DNA of 64,000 nucleotides from Trifolium pratense (lineage: Eukaryota > Streptophyta > Magnoliopsida > Fabales > Fabaceae): assembly GCF_020283565.1 (NCBI RefSeq), contig NC_060059.1, forward strand, positions 14,763,501-14,827,500, written 5' to 3'. The position numbers and the translations under genes are program-made. The notes under the pieces were generated by a model that saw only the letters and a list, made by a program, of their open reading frames with translations, was not told the DNA's origin and made no database searches. Of the stretch, positions 48,201 to 58,482 are shown piece after piece; positions within the stretch are counted from its first letter, which is position 1; every line of letters begins with the position of its first letter.

Positions 48201-51200
48201 TTACAAATCAAATTTGATTTAAGTTTGATTCTTGGATGAAACAATTTTTGGTCAAACTTTACTTACCTTGTGGTCGGCCGAACTCCGAATTACTAAGTTC
48301 CCTTCCTTAGAAACTGGGTTAACACCAATTCATTTTACTATATATTGCTTCCTTGTCGAATATATTTAACGGTAACACTTTCTCATTATTTTCAACAATC
48401 AAATATAGATGGAACCTTGAAAGGAGGTATAAACAAAGAAGGTATCAACTTTTACAACAATTTGATCAATGAGTTACTTGCAAATGGTATGAACAAAAAA
48501 AACCATATTCCTTTGCATTAATTATATTTATCGAGAACTTTGTTTAAATACATGTACATAAATTTATTTGTATTTGTTTTACAGGTATTGAGCCTTTTGT
48601 AACTATTGTGCATTTTGACTATCCAGTAGCCATTCAACAAAAGATTGGTGGCTTCTTAAATCACACTATTGTGTAATTAATCAACTTTCAATATCATTTC
48701 ATCTCAACATTCTATTTTAAAAAAGATAATAGGTGTTTATCCTTGCAATACTCTTTTTGGTTTACCCTCCTATAATGTAAAAATTCTCTCGTTGACCTCT
48801 CTCGTGAAATATGTTGACTTAAGATTCCATAAAAATCATGACGTGGCATGGTCAGCGAGGCAGTCAAACAAAAATCCGCTAACATTACATGGGGCAAAAT
48901 GATGAAATCTTAAGTAAACATATTCCATGAGGGTGGTAAACGAGTGAATCTTCACATTACAGGGGTAATCCAAAAAAATAAATATTATAGGGGCAAAACC
49001 AAAACTCGCCCACATTGCAAGGGGTAAACCCCTATTAACCGTTAAAAAAATTATTATTTTTAATGTGAATTTGTCTACATAAAACTTATAGAATTTTATC
49101 ATGCAAATTTGTTTATTTAAAATCAATCAAAATTCAGGAAATATTACAAAGATTATTGTAATCTACTATTCAAAACATATGGAGATAGAGTAAAGCATTG
49201 GACAACAACAAATGAACCACAAGTCGTGGCTATCTACAAATACATGCATGGCTATGATAATGATGCTGCTGAACCATGCCAAGATACAAGAATATGTTCA
49301 CAAGCATATACGGTCCTTCATAACTTCCTCATTTGCCATGCTACAGCAACACATTTATATAGACAAAAATTTCAAGTATGTTTTATATATTATATTACAA
49401 ATATAGTATAAACTTCATTTTTTAAAGTTAGTATAATATCTTTATATCGTGACCTTCAAGTCATTCAGTGAAAAATATTATAAAACTCGGATAAAATTCC
49501 ACATTTGACATAATATATCAATAGTTCAACAAAAAATCTTAGTTTTGTCTTATAAACTAATTCTTAAAAATCTCAATTTTGAACAAAAATCGCAGTTTTG
49601 TCCTAAACAAACTCCTAAAGCGACCAAAATTTTTGGCCAGAATCCGGACAACTGCCCAAGCTTTCTGGGCCTTGGCTTCGCTATGAAGTCATTGGTGGTA
49701 ATGAATTAGAATGTTGAAAGAGTATTACGAAAAAGGTTTCCAATTAAAATCTCTAACATTTGTCTATAAAAATCATCAAAAATCATCAAAAATGCATTAG
49801 AACGTTTTCTCTTATGGCTTGACTTTGATTATATTGAGGATTTAGAAGGAAAAAAATGTATGGTTGCACAATTTTAAAAGAAATTAATAGATTAATTTGA
49901 CATTAAATATTATTAGAATGAAACTAATTTGTTTATATTAAATAAATTTAATTAGGTTATGTTAGGATGTTTTTAAATTTCATCAAACATTTGATGCAGG
50001 AAACACAAAGAGGAGATATTGGAATTGTTATATCATATCAAGGTTTTGTTCCCTATAGTTCAAAACCAGAGGATGTGGCTGCTGCTCAAAGACTAATGAA
50101 TTTCTGGTTGGGATGGTTAGTGAAATTAATTTACCATATGAACCACACCTCTATATGTTGTATTAACTTTTTCAAAAGAAAACCAAGAAGGAGAAAGTTA
50201 ATCATTTCACAAGTTCATCAAAAAATAAATAAAAAATCATTTCACAATAGTTTTTTTTTCTTATTCGTATCTGACGGACATATCACAATAGTTGATTTAA
50301 ACTTTGTCCTTGAGGTTACAAGACTAAACACTTATCATGGAACTTTTACCTCATAGCTAGTCATTTGTGTTATGTTAATTACTAGTGTAATGTTCTCCAA
50401 CTTAATTCATACATACATTATACATACATACATAATAACATCGAGTTTTCATATTTTTGATCGAACAGGATTTTAGAGCCATTGTTTTATGGAGATTACC
50501 CACAAATTATGAGAAAATTAGTGGGGAATAGGTTGCCCAAATTCACTAAAAAGGAGAAACATATGATCAAAGGAAGTGCAGATTTTATAGGAATAAATTA
50601 TTATACATCTCAATTTGCTAGATATGAACCAAATAGAACAAAGATTAATGGTCTTGACAATTTTGATGCCTTTGCTACTACATCAGAAGGTAATCTAATT
50701 TTTCTCGCACTATATTTTAATTATTGGATAAGCAAAAGAAAAAGAAAATTACACAATCATATTTACTAATTTTTTCCCTCTATTTCAAAATTGTAGAATT
50801 TAATATTGAAGGAAAACCCCTTGGTCACAAGGTGAGATAGTTATGAATAGAAAAATGTTGTACCTTAAACGAATGAGATTAATTTAATTTTTTCAATGAC
50901 ACTTTTATTTAATGTTTAAAATTTGTAGGATCAATACAGTGGACGTTATGTCTATCCCAAAGGATTGTATGATGTTTTAATATTTATAAAGGAAAAGTAC
51001 CAAAATCCTATCATCTACATCACTGAAAATGGTTTGTGGAATCGCTATTGTATTTGTTTTTAAATTTATCACATTATAAATTATATCAATTAGGAAGAAA
51101 AAAATTGATATTTAAATTTTTTTCCATAAAAGAAATTAATCAATATTTTTTTATTTGAATTCCTCTTTATAAAGGTACTCCTTCTTCTAACAATCTAAAT

Positions 51201-51547
51201 CCATTGAAAGACGAACATCGAATTTCTTATATTACAGAACATATAAACGCTACTAAAGCAGCAATCAAGTAAGTAATCCATTTTTATCTCTGTCATTCTA
51301 CAAGTACATACATATATAATAAACTCTGGAAGATATGAAACTAATTTTTAATATTTTCATCAATAGCAATGGTGTAAAAGTTCGTGGTTACTTCGTCTGG
51401 ACAGCATTCGATACCTTTGAATTTGAAGCGGGCTATTCTGGATATTGGGGACTTTATCATGTTGATTTTAATAATAGTCTGAAGCGTATACCAAAGGCTT
51501 CTGCTGAATGGTATAGAAATTTTTTGAAATCGAATGGTGGACACTAA
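45266..51547 (+). CDS. HIUH: Glycoside hydrolase family 1 protein, probable hydroxyisourate hydrolase
   Basis: GH1 enzymes are retaining beta-glucosidases; a soybean nodule member instead hydrolyses 5-hydroxyisourate in ureide synthesis. Fifteen exons: 45266-45347, 46054-46127, 46375-46488, 47044-47113, 47453-47511, 47626-47701, 48409-48486, 48585-48672, 49138-49375, 50000-50115, 50469-50689, 50797-50831, 50929-51031, 51175-51268 and 51367-51547; all GT-AG, frame closed, 542 aa. Residues 1-26 form a signal peptide ending LSNLSQAQ. Catalytic pair intact: TTNEP (acid/base Glu240) and YITENG (nucleophile Glu450). The sugar-site motifs deviate from beta-glucosidases: VHFDYP replaces FHWDxP and EFEAGYS replaces EWxxGYS. 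VHFDYP, KIGGFLN and [13 protein letters not shown] fit my memory of soybean HIUH, hence the call. GH1 membership is near certain; substrate is inferred. Confidence 0.85.
45592..45705 (-). mobile_element. SINE in GH1 intron 1
   Basis: On the minus strand: GGTAGCCTATTGGCTAGAAA (A-box region), then about 35 nt, then GGGGTTCGAACCCCGAC (perfect tRNA-like B box). This is the best preserved of the SINE-like copies in the window and serves as reference for those at 6.2-6.6 kb. Confidence 0.65.
45832..45972. mobile_element. Stowaway-like MITE in GH1 intron 1
   Basis: Left end TACTCCTTCCGGTCACTATTA, right end the complement of TACTCCCTCTAGTCACTATTA. Arms pair along most of the 140 bp, including ATTGATGTAT with ATACATCAAT, so the whole element can fold as one hairpin. 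Confidence 0.8.
47720..48190. repeat. Degenerate repeat in GH1 intron 6
   Basis: Starts near GGGATGTCACGGGGCGGGAA and ends in C-rich and GGGGAAAATTTTTCCG phrases (CATTCCCATCCACGGAGATG). This type of GGGCGGG...CCCATCCCC repeat is common in plant genomes, but I cannot assign a class or exact ends. Confidence 0.4.
48725..49040. mobile_element. MITE-like element in GH1 intron 8
   Basis: Left end GATAATAGGTGTTTATCC with TTGCAATA, right end complement of GGTTAATAGGGGTTTACCCC with TTGCAATG. About 315 bp, non-coding; the two ORF-like frames over it are by-products. Confidence 0.55.
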
Positions 51548-52083
51548 AACATTATTGAGCTTGGTTTTAACCAAAGATGTCATTTGAGCAAAACATAGAA
51601 AAATAAAAATGATTACGAGGAATATTGTATTCTTTATTGTACAAAGTTACTAAATACTTGCACTTTGGTAGTTTAGATTTTTATGCTCAATTGAATTTGT
51701 GTAACCTAAAATTTGACAAGTGGATCATAAAGAATTGTGTGCTATATTGTGTCTGACATAAACAGCTTCAAATTTACATTAAAACATATGCAACCAATAA
51801 CCAAGAAATTGTATATATAATAACAAAAAATATCCATAACGTAATTATATACGAGATACAAATTTCTCACAAAGTATAATGATATTACAAACGACTTAAC
51901 TTCTACACAACAACAAAGAAAAACTATAAAGAATTCACACACTTCCACATAGGTCAAAATTATTGCATTGTTGCCAATAACTTTAAGAACCATTATTAGC
52001 TTACCATTTTCAAAGGTATAGGCACAACAATATCATATGCTGATAAATATGATCTAATTTAAGATGCTGCAAGTTTGGTGTTT
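51548..52083. other. GH1 3' flank, no gene
   Basis: The first 150-200 bp probably hold the GH1 3' UTR (AATAAA-like AAAATAAAAA near 51600). The remainder is A+T-rich without an exon. Confidence 0.5.
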
Positions 52084-52181
52084 GGGTTGAAAGGAAGCTG
52101 CTCAGCACATGTAAGGACGTCATGGATCCCAGCTTCATGTAAGGACGTCCTTACATGTGCTGAGCAGCTTCCTTTCAACCC
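52084..52181. repeat. Perfect 38-bp inverted repeat (hairpin)
   Basis: 52084-52121 and 52144-52181 are exact reverse complements of each other. The 22-nt loop also contains CATGTAAG, a third partial copy of the arm end. The right arm reads as the C-terminal end of the chitinase-like pseudogene on the minus strand (GWVERKLLSTCKDV); the left arm is its inverted duplicate. Cause unknown: replication template switch or a hairpin transcript locus are both possible. Confidence 0.95.
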
Positions 52182-52474
52182 AGCCGACACCAAGAAGGTC
52201 AAGATAATATAGGTAATGGGAAACGATATTGCTCATTGATTCAACATCACCCTGTCCACAAACACCTTCGCCATAGAGAATGTTCATTGTAGCACCGAAG
52301 CCAGGAACCCGTTTCCCTAAAGTGTCGTTCTTGGTAGGCTTCCAGTTGCCAACGCAGCCTGGAAAGCAAGTGTTGCATTCTACTCTAACTCTATGTATTC
52401 CGGATGTTCAAGTAGATTCACGTTCAGAGCTTTTCCAGCAGCTTCATAATTGTAGTTCCTATATTGATGGTACC
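52122..52474 (-). pseudogene. Chitinase-like (GH19, CTL1 type) pseudogene fragment
   Basis: Minus strand reads YHQYRNYNYEAAGKALNV, then LLEHPEYIELE, a stop, NATLAFQAA. Then, in another frame, NWKPTKNDTLGKRVPGFG, ATMNILYGEGVCGQGDVESM and SNIVSHYLYYLDLLGVG. These are the C-terminal third of the GH19 chitinase-like proteins needed for cellulose and cell-wall assembly. An in-frame stop (about 52389), a deletion of roughly 25 residues with a frame change (about 52350) and loss of everything upstream make it a pseudogene. The end is replaced by the inverted repeat at 52084-52181. Confidence 0.8.
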
Positions 52475-52566
52475 AAAAGTTAAGTCATAAACCATGCCAA
52501 CCTTTTAAGATGTGAAAAAATAAATACGAAACCAATGTTTTTCTTAATTCCTATTCTACATTTCAA

Positions 52567-52837
52567 GGTTCTGTTTGGATAAATAAATTAGACACTTTTA
52601 GCATAAGTGCTTATCATACAACTGCTTTTGCATAAGCTATTTTTGTAAAAAAAGATAAAACAAAGCCAAACTATTTCATATATAAGCTTATTCCATAAGC
52701 TATCCTAGAGATCTTTCGAAAATAAGCTGAAAACAACTTATGGACATAACATAAGGTCTTTCCATAAAAAAACAATCACAAGTGCTTATTCCAGTAATCA
52801 ATAAATAAGCTTAAATAATCTAATCCAAACAGAACCC
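52567..52837. mobile_element. PIF/Harbinger-like MITE
   Basis: Ends GGTTCTGTTTGGATAAAT and complement of GGGTTCTGTTTGGATTAG. Inner arms carry ATAAGTGCTTAT and TTATTCCATAAGC motifs. Related to the elements at 36382-36694 and 27800-28590. Confidence 0.65.
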
Positions 52838-52954
52838 AAAGCAGGCTCCATTACACATACAAATACAACTGCTTAATATGAAAGTGCACATGAAATTCTG
52901 GTTTCAATATGCGCATGAATTTCATCTTTATACGCTTGACAATCATGCTACTTA

Positions 52955-53923
52955 GGGTCTGTTTGGTTCAAAATAGGGGGAGGTGAGGTATTTTTATAGA
53001 GGGGAGGGGAGGGAAATTTTTTAATTACATATGTGTTTGGTTCAAAAGAGGGGAGAGGAGGGGAGGTGAGGTATTTTAAAACACTGATATTTTTAAAACT
53101 AATATCTCTTTATTATTACATCAAAACAAATAACACATTTTTCAAAGAAAAAAAAAATCACATACACGAAATGGAAAAACAAGCTCCAACTCCTTTGTTG
53201 GAATCTGCATCGAGTATAAATATTCACTCAGGTCTGCATAATACCTGTGAATTTTTACGCTCTATTTACAGATTATATATAGAGGCATAAACAAACTTCC
53301 ACATGTAAATAACCAATTGAAACCCCTACTCTAAAATCTATACGTTAGTAGTCAAAAACTAGTGACTGCTATGAACAATTGCCTTGAATTGATCCTACTG
53401 TCATCATTAGATTTCCATCTTCCATATCATCTTCTCAATGCTGCAATCTTGTGATTTCTCCAGTGCAACAACTTTGGTTCGATGTACTGCAAGTGAGTTC
53501 TTTCCTCTTTCATCATGAGGAAGTTCACAAGCTTCACTAGTAGAACCTGTCTTCAAATCGGCGGGGGGATGAAGCAATCTAAAGAGAGACCTGGAACATT
53601 GACAGAGATGGGGATTTTTGACGTTATCTCAAGGAGTATAGGCAATACACACAACAAAGACCTAATAATAAAAATGGTAATAAGGATAATATTGGAATTC
53701 TAAAATATATTGAAGATAATTTTGTCAGTTTAATAAACTTTTAAAAAGCTTCCCTCCCCTCCCCTCTAAATCCCCCCAATTTGGGGGGAAGCGAAAATTG
53801 AGTTTAGGAGGGATTCTGCTTACCTCCCCTCCCCTCATATCCCCTCCTAAAAATTAAACCAAACACAAAAAAATTAAAATATTACCTCCCCTCCCCTCCA
53901 AAACCCTCGAACCAAACAGACCC
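52955..53923. mobile_element. PIF/Harbinger-like non-autonomous element with TTA TSD
   Basis: Ends GGGTCTGTTTGGTTCAAAA and complement of GGGTCTGTTTGGTTCGAGG, flanked on each side by TTA (52952-52954, 53924-53926), the 3-bp duplication typical of Harbinger. Subterminal zones are long G-rich (GGGGAGGGGAGG) and, inverted, C-rich (CCTCCCCTCCCC) tracts. The middle contains no transposase. Length 969 bp. Confidence 0.8.
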
Positions 53924-53926
53924 TTA

Positions 53927-56040
53927 ATCTCACCATTGATCAATTATTGCACTCATAATATCTTTCAAAACTTTGTAATGATCAATTAACTCATATCTTT
54001 CTTGAGGATGATTTGATGGATCTATAATTGAAGGCTTTCACTTCTTTTAATCATGTGGGTCAAATGCGACAGTTACAGAACAAAGTTCAAGCCAATACTT
54101 TTTAACTAGATCGAGTTCAACGATCACAATTAGTGAGGTGCTTTGAATGAACTTATTAATTTTAATATTTAATATTAATTAATCTATTTATTTGGATTGG
54201 GCTTTCTTGTTTAAGGACTCCTCAACTATATGTTTTGCTAGATACACCACCCTTTTATCAACCCGCATCCTTACGATACCACTTTGAGCCGGGGTTGACC
54301 TTGTAACTTGTAAGGAAGGTGAATTGTTTTTTTTTTTGGTTAAGTAGTATGAAGATTTATCTCCCCACCCGTTTCTTTTTTGGTTGACCTTGTGCTTTTT
54401 CGAATTTGAACTAAAAAAGCTTCGGAAAATGCATTTCGAAGTTTTTATACAAGGGAAAAAATAGAATAATGGAGGGTAGAAAAAAAACACAGCGGGTGGG
54501 AAGAGAAAAATTCAACTAGTATAATGACATGAATTTTATCAAGTGAATGAGTGGAGCATCCAAAATTTGAATTTAGCTGAATTATATTTACAGAACGGTG
54601 AATTGAATTTCTATCCCACGGTTTAATGTCGGCTTGAAAAAAAAGGAGAATTTTTATCCTCCAAAATAAGTGTTGATTGAGAATTGTTATTGTTCATGCA
54701 CAAAAACATTGGATACAACATGTGAGGTGTTTTATGGAACTGCTTAGATTGCCAAAAAACAAATCTTAGGAGAGCTAAAAAATTATTATAAACTGAGCAT
54801 CTTTTTGGTCATCAAAGCATATTATGTTGTCATCCATCGTCTATTACCTATTGTCTAGTACAAGTACGACCGCTAAGTGTGGAGTCTATTTGATTAGGGA
54901 ATGAATTATTTTAATTAATAATAAAAGAATGTAGGAAAATTTACTTCATGACCTTAATCTACAATTTAGTTCTTTATTATATTTTTTTAGGTCATTTTAT
55001 GTTTGAATGGGAACCATTGTTTTGGAGTGTTCTAATCTAATTTCTAGTTTTAATAACAATGTTATTGCACATGTTAGGAGAGAAGCTAATCAAATAAGAG
55101 AAACCCACCTCAAATTACCCGATAAAATGGTTGTGATTCACTAATCCCAACTTCAAGTTCTAGTTCCAGCCTCGTTCTTCCATCCTTTCCGATACCGAGT
55201 CTTCAACTCCAACTCCGATTCTAACTCCTCTGCTGCAAGGTGTCAATAACAGTTCCGGGATTCGACGAAAAGTGAAATCCTCAACTAGAACAAACGAAAT
55301 CCGAAACCAGTTTTTCTGCACAAACATAGCAACAGTACCTCAACTTTCAAAATTTAATTTAATTTAATTAAAATACCAAACGATGTCCGATTTGAGTAAA
55401 CGACCACTCATTGGAAAACTTAGGGTGTCAAGATTACAAATATAATTTTTGTTTTGAGGGTTAACTATCCAATTGGTTCAGTTTGACAAAAGATGGGTAC
55501 TGGTACAGAAATAGAGCAGAAAACTTTTCTCAAACTTGTAGGTAGATTTTCTCATTCTATACTTAATGAAATTTAACAATTCCGGTGTCAATCCTGTAGT
55601 AAATTTTGTCTTCTTTACACTAAATTAAAAATCATTAGCATACGACTTATATTCAGAAAGCTATGCTAAATTTACCACAGCTACACGATTTTTCACATAA
55701 ATCTTTCTTCTTCCATATGAACTTGCAACCCAAACATATACAATCTACTAATAACCAAAACAAATCCATTTTAACTTATAAAACCCCTTTCTTCTATTAA
55801 TTAGGGCCTTAGAGTTTGGCAACCAATGAAACAAAATAGAGATGTGGTTTGATTCTTCTTACCTTAGAAATTTTAGTGAACATCCAAGAGGCTTAAGGAA
55901 TTAGCTACGAGTTCTTCCAAGTTCTTCAAATCCATTATGAACCATGTCATCCTTCTTGTTCCACCTTTTCTTCAGTTCCTACAACCCAATCAAAATTGCC
56001 TGTGGAGTTTTAGTACTTGAACACTATGGAAATGAGGAGT
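53927..56040. other. Intergenic, no gene recognised
   Basis: The frames here are short and without family features. A piece at 55130-55320 is less A+T-rich and might be a decayed coding fragment, but no motif supports a name. Minus strand 55850-55990 has an open stretch (MTWFIMDLKNLEELVANS) with no known relative. Confidence 0.45.
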
Positions 56041-56046
56041 TCGGGA

Positions 56047-56172
56047 TGAAGTTTGGAGTTTGAGTGAAGGAGAGTGAGGGTGAGGCGAGTTTGGAGTTTG
56101 AGTGAAGGAGATTGAGGGTGAGGAGTTTGGAGTTTGGAGTTTGGAGTTTGAGTGAACGAGAGTGAAGTTTGG
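56047..56172. repeat. Minisatellite (AGTTTGGAGTTTGAGTGAAG)
   Basis: Three diverged units of about 40-50 bp composed of AGTTTGGAGTTTGAGTGAA, GGAGAGTGAGGGTGAGG, plus three short GTTTGGA repeats in a row near 56121-56148. It runs directly up to the inverted tRNA T-arm copy. Confidence 0.8.
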
Positions 56173-56181
56173 AGCTCAGCA

Positions 56182-56202
56182 AGGTACGGGGATCGATACC
56201 CC
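56182..56202 (+). repeat. Inverted copy of the tRNA-Ala T arm
   Basis: Twenty-one bases (AGGTACGGGG then ATCGATACCCC) are identical to the T-arm region of the tRNA-Ala gene at 56569-56641, which lies on the opposite strand. Six bases upstream, AGCTCAGC resembles the D-arm AGCTCAG. Acceptor and anticodon arms are missing, so this is at best a tRNA relic. Confidence 0.75.
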
Positions 56203-56479
56203 TTCATGAAGAAACAAGCAGAATCCAACAACAAGGATAGTGAACCAACCAAAATTTGTAGCAACTTCATGGTCAATGCATTGGCTATATATGGAAAAAC
56301 GTTGTACAAATTTTTAGTAATTGAAGAAGTAGATCATTTTGTATATTCTATCATTGTTATTTGTTGTGTAGGATTGGTTAAATCAGTGTTAAGCCATTAA
56401 ACAAACAATACTACATGGTATACATGTAATATTTTATGAAAATGAAAACAAAAAAAATGTAGCAGAAACTGGTAAGAAA

Positions 56480-56566
56480 CAGCAGAAGTTGAAAAAATGA
56501 GAAAAAACAGAAGTTGAAAAAATGAGAAAAAACAGCAGTTGAAAAAATGAGAAAAAACAGCAAAAA
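56480..56566. repeat. A-rich minisatellite beside the tRNA gene
   Basis: Three to four units of GTTGAAAAAATGAGAAAAAA with CAGCA or CAGAA between them. On the minus strand it supplies the T runs immediately after the tRNA, the first of which (56562-56566) can act as the polymerase III terminator. Confidence 0.8.
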
Positions 56567-56568
56567 CA

Positions 56569-56641
56569 TGGAGATGCGGGGTATCGATCCCCGTACCTCT
56601 CGCATGCTAAGCGAGCGCTCTACCATCTGAGCTACATCCCC
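56569..56641 (-). tRNA. tRNA-Ala (anticodon AGC)
   Basis: 73-nt cloverleaf on the minus strand. Acceptor GGGGATG pairs with CATCTCC and includes the G3:U70 wobble that identifies alanine tRNAs. D arm TAGCTCAGATGGTAGAGCG, anticodon loop TTAGCAT with AGC, T arm CGGGGATCGATACCCCG, discriminator A at 56569. No intron, no encoded CCA. A T5 run follows within a few bases. Internal A and B boxes are intact, so it is likely functional. Confidence 0.96.
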
Positions 56642-56929
56642 ATTTGACGTTATTTCTCTGTATTTACAGTAATTGTAGTGTTTCTAATAAACAATACTCT
56701 CTCACTTGCTCAAAAGTCTCTCTATCCTTGATAATCTTCTTACCCTTAAACTTTAATCATCAATGGACAGCCTTATTAAAAGAAAAGAGTCTGCCACAAA
56801 TTCAAACACACTAGTAATTTTTTTGAAAGGAATAAAAAGTTTACTATCACAACGCTGAGTACCACCCTTCAATGAATTTGCAAAAGTCCAACAAATTAAG
56901 TTCATAGAAGTCGTCATTTTAAAACATGA

Positions 56930-58470
56930 TACCTATCGTCAATTCAATTTCATACGAGCTGTCATTTTATAGTACAATATCGTCAATTCAATTTCAACCG
57001 AGCCACACAATACCGTCAATTCATTTCATGTAAGACACAATACCATCAATTCAATTTCAATTGAGCCATCATTTTAAGTCACGTTACCGTCAATTCAATT
57101 CAAAATTGTTGCAAAATATACCTTGAGAAAGAACTGCAACTTTCTAGAATACCGTTAATTCAATTTCAACCGAGCCATCATTTTATAGCACAATACCGTC
57201 AATTCAATTTCAACCTAGCCATCATTTTAAAATTTTGTATCCAAAAGCAATTAGGCATAATACCATTATCCTTCAATTCAAATATCATTTAATGACATTC
57301 GATTTCATGTAAGACCAAGATTGTCAAAACCAGACCGGACCGGCCGGTCGGACCGTGAACCGGAAGGTAAAGTGGTCCGTTTAAGCCTGAAAAACGGACA
57401 ACAAAAGAACCGGTAAAAAACCTTTCGAACCGGCTCGGAACCGGGCCAAACCGGTGAACCGGTCGAGGCGGTTTAGCGGTTCTGGTTTTTTTTTCTTTTT
57501 TCAAACGGGTCAAAACACAGTATTTTTAGTTGATATTTTTTTTTAAATGAAAAACACCATGGACGAAACAAACACTCGAGGAAAAGGAAAACAGAAACAA
57601 TGTTTTATTTTTTATATACATGATTTGTTTAATAATTGATAAAGGTTTTATCTCCATGATTGATTTACAATTAACTTATAGCAAGAGTATGGATTAGATG
57701 GATGAAATATCAATTTTGTTGAACTTTTTGTTGAATTGGGAAGCTTGAGACTATTAACCATGGTGAGTGAATATTGATACTAGATGGAGTTTTGTTATGT
57801 ACACAAGCATAGTACCAAAAAGAAGAAGAAGAATAAACAAACAGAGAAGGACACACTTCATCAATCAAAGAAATTAGAGATGAGTATTAAGAGAATATAG
57901 AAAGAAATTAGGCATAATACCATTATCCGTCAATTCAATTCAAATATCATTTAATGACATTCGATTTCATGTAAGACACAATACCATCAATTCAATTACA
58001 TTTGAGTCAATCTATTAAATTACAATGCCGTAAATTCATTTTCATATTAGCCATCATTTTATATAGCACAATACCATCAATTCAAAGCCACACAATACCA
58101 TCAATTCAATTTCAATCGAGCCACACAATATCATCAATTCCATTCATATAAGACATAATACCGTCAATTCAATTTCAACCGAGCCAACATTTTATAATTT
58201 TGTATCCAATAGTATTCGGGCATACTACCATTATCCTTCAATTCAATTCAAATATCATTTAATGACATTTGATTTCATATAAGACACAATACCGTCAATT
58301 CAATTTCATGAGTCATTCTTCTAAGTCACGGTGCTGTCAATTCAATTTATAAATCAAAATATCAAATTTTGAATTCAATATCAACCAAGCATAATACCCA
58401 TCAGTCTTCTTCCATTTTTCCGAATTTAGAACCGTCAAGTTCAAATATTATATTTTCCAATCAAGGGTCA
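56930..58470. repeat. Diverged repeat array (AATACCGTCAATTCAATTTC)
   Basis: More than fifteen imperfect copies of AATACCGTCAATTCAATTTC followed by AACCGAGCCATCATTTTA and variants, in two blocks (56930-57310 and 57905-58470). A longer unit with CCATTATCC(T/G)TCAATTCAA and ATCATTTAATGACATT recurs three times (about 57260, 57925, 58225), showing a higher-order period. No frame. The LINE at 58483 inserted at its right edge. Confidence 0.85.
57314..57900. other. GC-rich insert interrupting the repeat array
   Basis: From 57320 to 57500 the sequence is dense in CCGG/ACCGG motifs (ACCGGACCGGCCGGTC, GAACCGGTGAACCGG, GAACCGGTCGAGGCGG), then becomes A+T-rich to 57900. It separates two copies of the array's long unit, so it looks like an insertion, perhaps with duplication of the flanking unit. 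Class not determined. Confidence 0.45.
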
Positions 58471-58482
58471 TTATCCAACTAT

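Noticed and set aside
48712..49126. Two minus-strand frames in GH1 intron 8
   Set aside because: They fall on the MITE-like element and have no protein features.
55130..55990. Possible coding fragments
   Set aside because: Less A+T-rich than the surroundings, but no stretch reads as a recognisable protein and stops interrupt all frames.
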